A stretch of DNA of 7,455 bases from Thermodesulfobacteriota bacterium (GCA_030837305.1 JAUPKT010000218.1:1-7455), one strand, 5' to 3'; counted from the stretch's first letter, positions 1-6,709 are shown. The notes: generated by a model from the sequence alone, not told the origin. Numbers and translations: made by a program.

Positions 1-427
1 AACTTTTTGGAAAAGCGTCAATTTTGTCACGTCACCGCCTTAAATGACCGACACCGCTCCAGTTGAATTTCAGACCATTCCTCGCTTGAATCCAATCCTC
101 CGAACACTTGGCCAATGACCTCACAAATATGCTATCCTGGTGACACGCGTTACCCAGATGCACAGCAGCAGAATCACCGTCCAGCTTATCACTTGTAAAT
201 CTCTTTGGGTTGTTCAAAGAAACAGGACCACTAAATAATCCGGTGGCTGCTCATTGTGGACGATTTCATACACAATAGTTCTGTTTTCCATATGGCCGAG
301 ACGTCCTTTTGCTTTCTTGCAAACAAGGATCCAAGCACAAGGAACCTCGGGTAACAACTCATATTTATGACCCTATATCAAGAAACGAGCCGCAGACCGT
401 GAAAAGCTTTGAAAGGAAACTGGAACC
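1..427. other. Left-end stretch without a recognisable gene
   Basis: I see no recognisable protein, RNA gene or mobile element here. Plus-strand frames entering from the left edge stop within about 25 codons. The minus strand carries two short frames (291-214 and 217-32), described separately. The last 15 bases before position 428 include the ribosome binding site AAGGAA (413-418) of the first SPFH gene. A promoter for that operon should lie in this stretch, but no convincing -35/-10 pair stands out. Confidence 0.5.
32..217 (-). CDS. Doubtful small hypothetical ORF (61 codons, TTG start)
   Basis: This is an open frame of 61 codons on the minus strand starting at TTG. I do not recognise the product, which is hydrophilic with no signal peptide, membrane segment or known motif. 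Its TTG start overlaps, as TTGA, the stop of a 25-codon frame immediately upstream on the same strand (291-214, beginning MENRTIVYEIV). The two could be a coupled pair of tiny genes, one gene broken by a frameshift, or chance. No good Shine-Dalgarno precedes the TTG. It diverges from the SPFH operon. I regard it as more likely spurious or a relic than a working gene. Confidence 0.2.
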   Translation of the reverse strand: MNNPKRFTSDKLDGDSAAVHLGNACHQDSIFVRSLAKCSEDWIQARNGLKFNWSGVGHLRR

Positions 428-1528
428 ATGGATAACTACCCGATGAGTCAGAAATCGTTCTTCGGAGATAAATTGAAAGAGCGCCTCAGGTTTCTCCCGA
501 TTAGTCTTAGGCTGGGAGGCCCATTGAAATTACTGATCGCCGGGGTAGTGCTGATAATTATCTTTTATAACCTCTTCTTCGTTTACGTGCGGCCCGATGA
601 GTACGGGATCAAGGTGGTTCGAATCGGTATAAACCCCGGTGTTCATACAGAAGTTTATCATGCGGGTCTGACATTTATACTGCCCTTTGGGTTGCAGCAA
701 ATGTTCCGGCTCCCCAAAGGGGTCCAGGTGCTGGAATTGACCAACTTTCCCGAAACCGCCGCAAAGGCGGCTAGGAAAGACCGGGCGGCCCACATTCAGA
801 CCTCGGATGGCTTTTTCGTGGACGTGGACGTGTCAATTCTTTACCACATAAAGGATCCATACCTGGTTTTTACCACCATCGGTCCAGGAACCCTATTTGA
901 AGACAACGGCATTATCCCCAAGGCCGAGCCGGCCCTGAAAGAGACCCTGGGAAAGTTGACCACCGAAGAGTTCTATAACAGCCCGATGAGGGTCAAAAAA
1001 ACGGACGAGGCTAGGAACAGACTCAACAACGAGTTAAATTTGAAAGGAATCGAAGTGGACCAGGTGCTGGTACGCTATTTCAAATACAGCCAAGAGATCC
1101 AGAAGAACATAGAGGAGAAGAAGCTTCAGGATCAGATGGTGTTTACCAACCGGGCAGCAGCCCGGGCGGCCAAGGAAGAGGCCGAATTGAAAAAAATCAT
1201 TCAGGAGGGGATGGTCATTTCAGCCGTTGAACTCGAAAAGGGCAAAGCCTATGTCACCCGCAAGATCGCTGAGAAGGATCTTTATGTTCGCACGAAAAAA
1301 GCTGAGGCCAATCTGCTTGTGAAACTGGCGGAAGCGGAACGGGTGCGCCTGAAAAATGAAGCCCTGAAAGGGATCGGGTCGGAGCGCATGGTGGGCCTAA
1401 AAATGGCCGATGCTTACCAGGGGTTGGACGTCATCATACTGCCTAGCGACGGCCCGCATGGGGTCAACCCGTTGAATCTGAATAATACCCTGCAATTATT
1501 TGACGTTCGCAAAGGAGGTGGCCAATGA
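428..1528 (+). CDS. SPFH/band 7 domain protein, membrane-anchored (HflK/stomatin-like)
   Basis: The 366-residue protein has a basic N-terminal tail (about 1-32, rich in K/R), one transmembrane helix (about 33-54, beginning LKLLIAGVVLIII), then a band 7/SPFH domain (about 55-225) and a long charged coiled-coil stretch rich in K, E and A (about 215-320). The positive N-terminus predicts N-in/C-out topology, so the SPFH domain would lie outside the cytoplasm, as in HflK and HflC. The family forms large ring- or cage-like oligomers that organise membrane microdomains or restrain membrane proteases; no enzymatic activity is expected. The start at 428 is supported by AAGGAA (413-418) nine bases upstream; a second ATG at codon 6 lacks one. 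The gene ends inside the start codon of a second SPFH gene, so the two are translationally coupled. The specific partner protease, if any, is not in this window. Confidence 0.88.
   Translation: MDNYPMSQKSFFGDKLKERLRFLPISLRLGGPLKLLIAGVVLIIIFYNLFFVYVRPDEYGIKVVRIGINPGVHTEVYHAGLTFILPFGLQQMFRLPKGVQVLELTNFPETAAKAARKDRAAHIQTSDGFFVDVDVSILYHIKDPYLVFTTIGPGTLFEDNGIIPKAEPALKETLGKLTTEEFYNSPMRVKKTDEARNRLNNELNLKGIEVDQVLVRYFKYSQEIQKNIEEKKLQDQMVFTNRAAARAAKEEAELKKIIQEGMVISAVELEKGKAYVTRKIAEKDLYVRTKKAEANLLVKLAEAERVRLKNEALKGIGSERMVGLKMADAYQGLDVIILPSDGPHGVNPLNLNNTLQLFDVRKGGGQ
1512..1519 (+). promoter_or_regulatory. Perfect Shine-Dalgarno for the second SPFH gene
   Basis: AAGGAGGT is a full eight-base match to the 16S anti-Shine-Dalgarno. 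It lies within the end of the first SPFH gene, five bases before the ATG at 1525. With the ATGA stop/start overlap this fixes the start of the second gene and suggests it is translated at least as strongly as the first. Confidence 0.8.
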
Positions 1529-2553
1529 AGCTTTCTTTTGTCTCAGTATTTGTAGTGGGGCTGATGCTCTCCTTGGCCGGTTGTGTTCCCCATACCACTG
1601 GGGGAACGGAGGTAGGCGTCCGAACCCACAAACTGGCTTTTTTAGGTCAAAAGGGAGTTGAGGACAGGGTCTATGCTCCAGGTGCCACCTACTTTTTTCT
1701 GCCGTTTATCAACGACTGGAATGTTTTCGACACTAAGCTGCAGAATCTGGAGATGACAATTTCCAAAACTAGGGGCGACCGGAAAACGCAAGACGATCTC
1801 GTGTTCAAAACCGTCGATGGCAACGACATTAGCCTTGATGTGATCATCGCCTATCGGATCGATGCAAGCAGAGCCCCCTATATTCTCCAGTACGTGGCAC
1901 GCGACGACTCAACCTTGCGGGATAAAATTGTTCGAACCGTCGCCCGGAGCAAGCCGAGGGACATTTTCGGTGAGCTGAAGACTGAATCTTTCTACGTGGC
2001 CGAAGCCAGAGAGGCCCAGGCCAACAAGGCCAAGGAGGCGCTTCAGCAAGTCCTAGGACCCATGGGCGTCGTCGTGGAAAAAGTAATGACCAATGACTAT
2101 CGTTTTAACCCCGAATATACGAAGGCCATCGAAGACAAGAAAGTGGCCGATCAGCAGGTGGAGAAAAACAAGTCTGCCCAACACGCCGCTCTTGAGCAAT
2201 ATAAGCGCAAACTGGAAGAAGCCCGCGGAGAAGTCAACAAGATGGTGGCCGACGCCGACGGTCAATACCTAAAGGACAAAATTGAAGCCGATGTTTACCA
2301 GGAAAAGCAACGGCTCATTGCAGAGGCAATCAAAACTGAAGGCATTGCGGAAGCGAAGGGGATCCAGGAAATGAACAACGCCCTTGCCGGATCGGGCGGC
2401 GAAGCTATTGTAAAACTGAGAATCGCTGAGGCGATTCGGGGAAAGCGTATTATGCTGCTTCCAGTGTCAGAGGGCGGGATGAATCTCAAGACAACCGATA
2501 TCAACAGGCTGATCGAAACGTTAGGCATTAAGGCAATCTCCGGTAAGCAATGA
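1525..2553 (+). CDS. SPFH/band 7 domain lipoprotein (HflC-like partner)
   Basis: The 342-residue protein begins with a lipoprotein signal: MK, a hydrophobic stretch, then the lipobox LAGC with the acylated cysteine at residue 20. The mature protein carries a band 7/SPFH domain (about 25-215) and an alanine/glutamate/lysine-rich coiled coil (about 205-300). Near the C-terminus, RIAEAIRGKRIMLLP resembles KMADAYQGLDVIILP at the same place in the upstream protein, so the two look paralogous. The residue after Cys20 is Val, not Asp; by the E. coli sorting rule this would allow transfer to the outer membrane, though that rule may not hold here. SPFH proteins usually use a transmembrane helix or a hydrophobic hairpin, so a lipid anchor is uncommon. 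The likely role is to co-assemble with the upstream SPFH protein outside the cytoplasm; function beyond scaffolding is unknown. Confidence 0.87.
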   Translation: MKLSFVSVFVVGLMLSLAGCVPHTTGGTEVGVRTHKLAFLGQKGVEDRVYAPGATYFFLPFINDWNVFDTKLQNLEMTISKTRGDRKTQDDLVFKTVDGNDISLDVIIAYRIDASRAPYILQYVARDDSTLRDKIVRTVARSKPRDIFGELKTESFYVAEAREAQANKAKEALQQVLGPMGVVVEKVMTNDYRFNPEYTKAIEDKKVADQQVEKNKSAQHAALEQYKRKLEEARGEVNKMVADADGQYLKDKIEADVYQEKQRLIAEAIKTEGIAEAKGIQEMNNALAGSGGEAIVKLRIAEAIRGKRIMLLPVSEGGMNLKTTDINRLIETLGIKAISGKQ

Positions 2554-2573
2554 CCGCGTAGGCACATTGCGGT
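2547..2573 (+). terminator. Weak hairpin at the end of the SPFH operon
   Basis: Two mutually exclusive short stems span the stop codon of the second SPFH gene: GCAATG (2547-2552) with CATTGC (2565-2570), or ACCGC (2553-2557) with GCGGT (2569-2573). Only TTTG follows, so a standard intrinsic terminator is not well supported. It may simply be local mRNA structure. Confidence 0.22.
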
Positions 2574-2629
2574 TTGAATGAAAAACTACGGATGATATTT
2601 ACTGTACTGCCCTCAACAGGTTGACTTCG

Positions 2630-2635
2630 TATAAT
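2630..2635 (+). promoter_or_regulatory. Possible -10 element upstream of the ywbE-like gene
   Basis: A perfect TATAAT hexamer lies about 42 bases before the ribosome binding site-equipped ATG at 2677. The obvious TTGACT (2621-2626) is only three bases upstream, too close to be its -35, and nothing resembling a -35 lies 16-18 bases upstream. It is offered only as a weak candidate promoter for the small genes that follow. Confidence 0.25.
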
Positions 2636-2676
2636 ACGCCGGCTCCATCCATTGGTTTTATCAGGAGGGATTGAGA

Positions 2677-2718
2677 ATGAAAAAATACCCAGAAGCTCCG
2701 TCATGCACAGTTTGTTAA
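2677..2718 (+). CDS. Possible 13-residue leader peptide (MKKYPEAPSCTVC)
   Basis: A tiny frame reads MKKYPEAPSCTVC and stops at TAA (2716-2718). It is preceded by a strong Shine-Dalgarno, AGGAGG (2663-2668), with ideal eight-base spacing, which is better than the site in front of the next gene. It ends 20 bases before the ATG of the ywbE-like gene. It could be a leader whose translation opens or couples to the downstream start, or a remnant of a longer gene with a C-x-x-C motif. No attenuator hairpin is visible. That the peptide is made is inference from the ribosome binding site alone. Confidence 0.3.
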   Translation: MKKYPEAPSCTVC

Positions 2719-2738
2719 ATACCGAATGAAGGACTCAA

Positions 2739-2945
2739 ATGATTGACCATATAGGGAAAAACAGATCCGGGATTACAATAGGTATGCGAGTGAAGGTCGT
2801 CCAGAAACAGGATCAGCGAACCGGTACGCTTACTGAAGGTGTCGTCCGGGATATTCTCACCAAATCTTCGCATCATCCCCACGGTATAAAGGTACGCCTG
2901 GAGGGTGGCCTCGTCGGCCGGGTGAAAGAGGTCATGGGGGTCTGA
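2739..2945 (+). CDS. ywbE: YwbE family protein (DUF2196)
   Basis: The 68-residue protein matches the small YwbE/DUF2196 family over essentially its whole length, which is the usual size for that family. Characteristic blocks are NRSGITIGMRVKVVQKQDQR (7-26), TGTLTEGVVRDILTKS (27-42), HPHGIKVRLEGG (46-57) and VGRVKEV at the end. The fold expected is a small beta-rich, SH3/KOW-like barrel, and a nucleic-acid role is often suspected, but the biochemical function is unknown. GAAGGA (2728-2733) lies five bases before the ATG. It stands alone between the SPFH operon and the acyl-CoA synthetase, with only the leader-like frame upstream. The family call is from remembered pattern and is firm; the function is not. 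Confidence 0.87.
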   Translation: MIDHIGKNRSGITIGMRVKVVQKQDQRTGTLTEGVVRDILTKSSHHPHGIKVRLEGGLVGRVKEVMGV

Positions 2946-3215
2946 AGGAATCCATATCAGCATGAACTGAAGAGGTGCTTGAAGGACAACTTTTTCGGGA
3001 AGCGGCCAATGAAAAGGCTCGAGCACAAAGAAGGGATCCCCGGACCGCAAAACTCGTAACTCGATCATCCTATCAAGTTGCCTCCAAGACTAGGTCACAT
3101 CGAGGCCTAAGTTACTAAGAATCGCCGAGACGCACAGCATAGAATGTTAACTTGGGACCTGTGACGTTTAGAGGATTGCCCTTACACTAGTTTAACAGAA
3201 GAAAAGTGAACAACC
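2946..3215. other. Intergenic gap between ywbE-like gene and acyl-CoA synthetase
   Basis: No gene was recognised here. A 47-codon frame could start at GTG 2975 and runs to a TAA at about 3116-3118; it is basic and matches nothing I know. No clear terminator follows the ywbE-like gene. No convincing promoter precedes the synthetase, although the TAGAAT around 3140-3145 is a loose -10 match without a -35. Confidence 0.4.
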
Positions 3216-4781
3216 ATGCTGATCATAGAAATGCTAGCCAGAAATTCACTACTGTATGGATCGGAAATTGCACTCGTGGAGCGCGAACCTGCGAAGGCGA
3301 ATAGACGAGTCATCACGTGGAAAATGTTTGACGATCAGGCCAATCAGGTAGCCAACGCGCTTCTGAACCACGGTATCACAAAAGGTGACCGAGTGGTTCT
3401 ATTGATGAGGAATTGCTTGGAATGGTTGCCCATCTATTTTGGGATACTACGCACCGGCTCCTGGGCGGTTCCGCTAAGTTTCAGATTTGACGCAGAGACC
3501 ATCCAGCGCTGCACGGAGATCGCCGAAGCCAAGATCCTTATATTTGGGGAAGAGTTTGTCAACCAGATCAATGTTATCAAAGACAACCTCAGTACGGTGA
3601 CAAGGTTCGTGTTCGTGGGACACGAAGAGCTACGACCTTGTTACGCGGCCCCATATGACGCGATGCTCGTGTCGGGAAATTCTGAAAGTCCTCAAATTGA
3701 AATTGATGGCTCGGACAGTGCCGCCCTGTATTTCACCTCCGGGACTACGGGCAACCCTAAGGCGGCACACATAACACACGGAAACCTGGAGTTTGCCTGT
3801 CATGTCGAAAGCCGACATCACCATCAGTCCCATGATGACAATTTTCTCTGTATTCCTCCCCTGTATCATACTGGAGCTAAGATGCATTGGTTCGGCAATC
3901 TCTTGGTCGGGGCTAGGGCGGTTCTCCTCAAGGGGGTAACACCAAAGTGGATTCTGGAAGCTGTTTCAGAGGAAAAAGTAACCATTACATGGCTGTTCGT
4001 TCCATGGGCGATAGACATTCTTCTTGCCCTGGAAAAGGAAGAGTTGAGACTGGCGAACTACGATTTGAGTCATTGGCGATTGATGCACATCGGCGCACAG
4101 CCAGTACCCCCGAGTCTCATTACAGAATGGAAGAGAGTTTTTCCTGGCCACCAGTACGACACCAACTACGGTTTGACAGAAGCCACAGGACCCGGATGTG
4201 TACACTTGGGAATGGAAAACATGCATAAGGTAGGGGCGATAGGCCTACCTGGGTTTGGCTGGGAAACAAGAATAATTGATGAGACCTCTAAATTGGTCTC
4301 CCCAGGCGATATCGGAGAGCTTGCAGTTAGGGGACCAGGGGTCATGAGGGAATATTATAAGAATTCCCAAGCTACCAAGGAGGCCTTGCAAGACGGCTGG
4401 CTGTTGACAGGGGATATGGCCCGTGAAGATGAAGACGGCTTCATTTGGCTCGCGGACAGGAAAAAGGACGTCATCATTACAGGCGGGGAGAACATTTATC
4501 CGGTCGAAATAGAGGATTTTCTCCAATCTCATCCGAAAATCAAGGACGTAGCTGTCATTGGTCTTCCGAGTCCTCGGATGGGGGAGATAGTGGCAGCCGT
4601 TGTTCAAGTGAAACCAGGGCAAGAACTCTCTGAGCATGAGATCGATGATTTTTGTAAGAATCTGCCAAAGTATAAGAGACCAAGAACAATCATTTTCGGT
4701 GCGGTACCTCGTAACTCCACCGGCAAAATTGAAAAGCGGAAGGCTCGAAGGCTTTATGGTGGAGAAACCATTGATGGTTAA
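3216..4781 (+). CDS. AMP-binding acyl-CoA synthetase (class I adenylate-forming enzyme)
   Basis: The 521-residue enzyme should activate a carboxylic acid with ATP to an acyl-AMP and transfer it to CoA in the cytoplasm. All core motifs of the ANL superfamily are intact: the phosphate-binding loop TSGTTGNPK (174-182), PPLYHTG (214-220), the adenine-binding YGLTE (318-322), TGD (398-400), the hinge DRKKDVI (414-420) followed by GGENIYP (423-429), and NSTGKI (500-505) with the catalytic lysine at 504. Length is typical, and both the large N-terminal domain and the mobile C-terminal domain (from about 415) are complete. The chain length or class of the substrate cannot be read from the sequence; medium/long-chain fatty acids or cyclic/aromatic acids are possible. 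The start ATG has only a weak purine-rich AGAAGAAAAG upstream. It is not in an obvious operon; the truncated regulator downstream is separated by an inverted repeat. Confidence 0.92.
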   Translation: MLIIEMLARNSLLYGSEIALVEREPAKANRRVITWKMFDDQANQVANALLNHGITKGDRVVLLMRNCLEWLPIYFGILRTGSWAVPLSFRFDAETIQRCTEIAEAKILIFGEEFVNQINVIKDNLSTVTRFVFVGHEELRPCYAAPYDAMLVSGNSESPQIEIDGSDSAALYFTSGTTGNPKAAHITHGNLEFACHVESRHHHQSHDDNFLCIPPLYHTGAKMHWFGNLLVGARAVLLKGVTPKWILEAVSEEKVTITWLFVPWAIDILLALEKEELRLANYDLSHWRLMHIGAQPVPPSLITEWKRVFPGHQYDTNYGLTEATGPGCVHLGMENMHKVGAIGLPGFGWETRIIDETSKLVSPGDIGELAVRGPGVMREYYKNSQATKEALQDGWLLTGDMAREDEDGFIWLADRKKDVIITGGENIYPVEIEDFLQSHPKIKDVAVIGLPSPRMGEIVAAVVQVKPGQELSEHEIDDFCKNLPKYKRPRTIIFGAVPRNSTGKIEKRKARRLYGGETIDG

Positions 4782-4790
4782 TCACGCCTC

Positions 4791-4839
4791 GATCGGATAA
4801 GGCATTTAAGAATCGCAACGTCCTTATCCGTCTCCGATC
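4791..4839 (+). repeat. Inverted repeat just after the acyl-CoA synthetase
   Basis: CGGATAAGG (4794-4802) is perfectly complementary to CCTTATCCG (4822-4830), a 9-bp stem with a 19-base loop. The left arm extends to GATCGG (4791-4796), which can alternatively pair with CCGATC (4834-4839), leaving a six-base bulge. It starts 10 bases after the synthetase stop and ends just before homology to the GlxA regulator begins. There is no T-run after it, so it is not a textbook terminator; it may stabilise the 3' end of the mRNA or mark the deletion junction. Confidence 0.5.
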
Positions 4840-4852
4840 CTCATCACGCTCA

Positions 4853-5578
4853 CACATTCGAGAAATCCTTGATGAGGATCCGGAACTGGTGCCTTGGATA
4901 CACCATCATTACGATCTTGGGGCCCATATTGCCAGTATTTGCACCGGAGTGATTTTACTTGCGAAAACAGGGCTTCTCGACGGGAAATCTGCCACCCTCC
5001 ATTGGGGATTCGTAGACATGTTCCGCGAGAGATATCCGCAGGTGAAATTAAGACAGGATCAGATGTACATTGATCACGGTCGTCTCTATTGTTCAGCAGG
5101 GGTAACCGCTGGTCTGGATCTTTCTCTCTATCTGGTAGAGAAATTTTGTGGTCGACAAGCAGCCATAGAGTCTGCAAAGAGCATGGTTCTCGATATGGGG
5201 AGAGTGTCACAGGCTCCGTATGAGCGTTTTTCTTTTCGAAAAGATCATGGTGATCCAATAGTTGTGAAGGCCCAAGAATGGATAGAAGAGCACAAATTTG
5301 AGCCAATTGATTACGACAAGCTGGCAGACGAACTTCGAATGACCCGTCGATCCATGGAGCGCCGCTTCAAGCAGTTCCTAGGGGTAACTCCACTGGGTTA
5401 CTTACAAAAATTGCGAGTGGAAAGGGCTAAGTTCCTTCTGGAAGAGGGCACCCAGACTTTCAGTGAAATAACTTACCAGGTTGGATACGAAGACATTCCA
5501 TTTTTCAGAAAGATATTTGTCAGGCTGACTGGATTGAGACCAAATGAATACCAGAGGAGATTCACAGGTCGCCTATAG
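4853..5578 (+). pseudogene. GlxA-family transcriptional regulator, N-terminally truncated
   Basis: The frame encodes the last two-thirds of a GlxA-type regulator: the second part of a DJ-1/PfpI-like domain with SICTG, the nucleophile-elbow-like cysteine of that fold, then LHWGF and GVTAGLDLSLYLVE, followed by an AraC-type DNA-binding domain with two helix-turn-helix units (about nucleotides 5310-5400 and 5460-5555, ending in LTGLRPNEYQRRF). Family members are about 320 residues; here recognisable similarity begins at HIREILDEDPELVPWI (4853) and about 90 N-terminal residues are missing. The frame stays open upstream to a TGA at 4772-4774, but that part resembles nothing and has no ATG. A GTG at 4889, with a GAGGA ten bases upstream, could give a 229-residue product starting inside the first domain. 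The DNA-binding half is intact, so a ligand-blind regulator cannot be excluded, but a pseudogene is more likely. Confidence 0.72.
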
Positions 5579-5604
5579 GAGCTTGCAATACCCCAAGCGG
5601 CTGG

Positions 5605-5638
5605 TAACCTTGTGCAACCGTAAACGACTTGAAGGTTA
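5605..5638 (+). repeat. Short inverted repeat downstream of the truncated regulator
   Basis: TAACCTT (5605-5611) and AAGGTTA (5632-5638) are perfect complements separated by 20 bases. No T-run follows. It is weak as a terminator and close to what chance would give; it is recorded because it neighbours the stronger palindrome at 5644-5661. Confidence 0.2.
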
Positions 5639-5643
5639 GTCTC

Positions 5644-5661
5644 TGTACGACTTGTCGTACA
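5644..5661. promoter_or_regulatory. 18-base palindrome, candidate operator
   Basis: TGTACGAC-TT-GTCGTACA has perfect 8-base arms around a two-base centre. The compact two-fold symmetry and size fit the binding site of a dimeric repressor or activator better than an RNA hairpin, since the loop would be only two bases. It lies 66 bases after the truncated regulator and about 180 bases before the methyltransferase start. The cognate regulator is unknown, and AraC-type proteins such as the neighbouring GlxA remnant usually bind direct rather than inverted sites. Confidence 0.45.
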
Positions 5662-5826
5662 TCGCCTCTGGCAGCGGTTGTCGTAATCCCTTAACTCTCG
5701 AGATTCCGTTGGTGCCCCCATGCACACTCAGAACAAAGATCTCGACAAAAGGCCGGAATATCGTGGACAAGGCGCCGGCGACTCTGAAATCATGGGGGCG
5801 CAGTACAGAGGTCAATTTTCTCTCAT

Positions 5827-5831
5827 GGGAG
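5827..5831 (+). promoter_or_regulatory. Ribosome binding site deciding the methyltransferase start
   Basis: GGGAG lies eight bases before the ATG at 5840. The open frame extends upstream to an ATG at 5720, but the added 40 residues are hydrophilic, unlike the family, and would bury the signal peptide. This site supports 5840 as the true start. Confidence 0.55.
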
Positions 5832-5839
5832 TGGCGGAA

Positions 5840-6496
5840 ATGTTGAAGGCTCTTATCGCAAATCTCACGGTAGTCGCACTTCTTTCTGGATTCCCCCCAT
5901 GGCTCTATTCGCAGGTACACCCCCTGAATGATCTGGATAAGAGAGTACGGGCTTTCCTTAGCAAGCACGCAAGTCAGTGGGACTATATGAGCGTCCCGGA
6001 GGCAGACGGCAAGTTGCTCTATGACATCATCGTCAAGAACAAATACACCAGCGCGCTTGAAATAGGAACCTCGACAGGGCATTCCGCCATCTGGATTGCT
6101 TGGGCGGTCAGCAAGACCGGTGGAAAATTGATAACAGTCGAAATTGATGAGTCGAGATACAGAACCGCAGTGGAAAATTTCAAAAAAGCCGGACTTTCAG
6201 GATATATCGACGCACGCCTTGGAGATGCTCACGAACTGGTCCCTAAGTTGGATGGACCATTCGATTTCGTCTTCGCCGACGCGGATAAGAATTGGCACAA
6301 AAATTACTTCGATGCTGTGGAACCGAAGTTGGTCACAGGCGGCTGCTATACGACGCATAATGTCTCGTATAGCGGGGATGTGGGTTTTGGCCAAGGCAGT
6401 TATGTCGAATATCTCAAGGGTCTGAAAAACTTTGAGACAACCTTCAACCACAGTGGCGCTGGCGTTGCTATCAGCTACAAGAGATCCGGGAAATAG
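5840..6496 (+). CDS. Predicted exported class I SAM-dependent O-methyltransferase
   Basis: From the ATG at 5840 the product has 218 residues. Residues 1-26 look like a signal peptide or membrane anchor: a lysine at 3, a hydrophobic core 4-17, then GFPPWLYSQV. The rest is a Rossmann-fold methyltransferase related to the catechol/caffeoyl-CoA O-methyltransferase group. SAM-binding motif I is LEIGTSTGHS (73-82), the acidic ribose-binding end of strand two is VEID (100-103), GDA sits at 128-130, and FADADK (145-150) supplies the metal-ligand aspartate. The second metal-ligand pair, usually Asp-Asn, is His173-Asn174 here (TTHNV). I recall close relatives with both a signal sequence and HN at this position, so this seems a subfamily trait rather than damage. 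The substrate is unknown. Its proximity to an upstream palindrome suggests regulated expression. It is apparently a single gene; the downstream sequence is non-coding. Confidence 0.83.
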   Translation: MLKALIANLTVVALLSGFPPWLYSQVHPLNDLDKRVRAFLSKHASQWDYMSVPEADGKLLYDIIVKNKYTSALEIGTSTGHSAIWIAWAVSKTGGKLITVEIDESRYRTAVENFKKAGLSGYIDARLGDAHELVPKLDGPFDFVFADADKNWHKNYFDAVEPKLVTGGCYTTHNVSYSGDVGFGQGSYVEYLKGLKNFETTFNHSGAGVAISYKRSGK

Positions 6497-6709
6497 GCGG
6501 CAGAGGAAAGCTTTTCAGGCCCGGAACCCTCCAGGAAACACTGCCGTTGTCATCTACCTGAAATATCCAACATGTTTGGTGCCGCGATTTCTTGCCCCAA
6601 TGGATTGCTCATGAGCGATCTCCGCAATCCTCATCTTTGTGCTTGCATGTGTGTTCTCAGGGGGTAACAGAGTCCAAATCGGGATTCTTCTAATTGGTAG
6701 CAAAGAAGT

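Noticed and set aside
365..380. TATATC region as a -10 element for the SPFH operon
   Set aside because: It matches only four of six bases at both -10 and -35 positions, no better than expected by chance in AT-rich sequence.
2621..2635. TTGACT followed by TATAAT as a complete promoter
   Set aside because: The two hexamers are only three bases apart, so they cannot be a -35/-10 pair; only the TATAAT is kept as a weak candidate.
2715..3068. 117-codon minus-strand frame opposite the ywbE-like gene
   Set aside because: The plus-strand 68-residue frame matches the YwbE family across its whole length, so the minus frame is a shadow.
5720..5839. Upstream extension of the methyltransferase to the ATG at 5720
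   Set aside because: The extra 40 residues are hydrophilic and unlike the family, would bury the signal peptide, and the ATG at 5840 has a well-spaced ribosome binding site.
5636..6082. 148-codon minus-strand frame
   Set aside because: It lies opposite the methyltransferase coding region and the product shows no recognisable features; it is a shadow of the real gene.
6498..6546. CGGCAG/CTGCCG pair as terminator of the methyltransferase gene
   Set aside because: A 6-bp stem with a 37-base loop and no T-run is not a credible intrinsic terminator.
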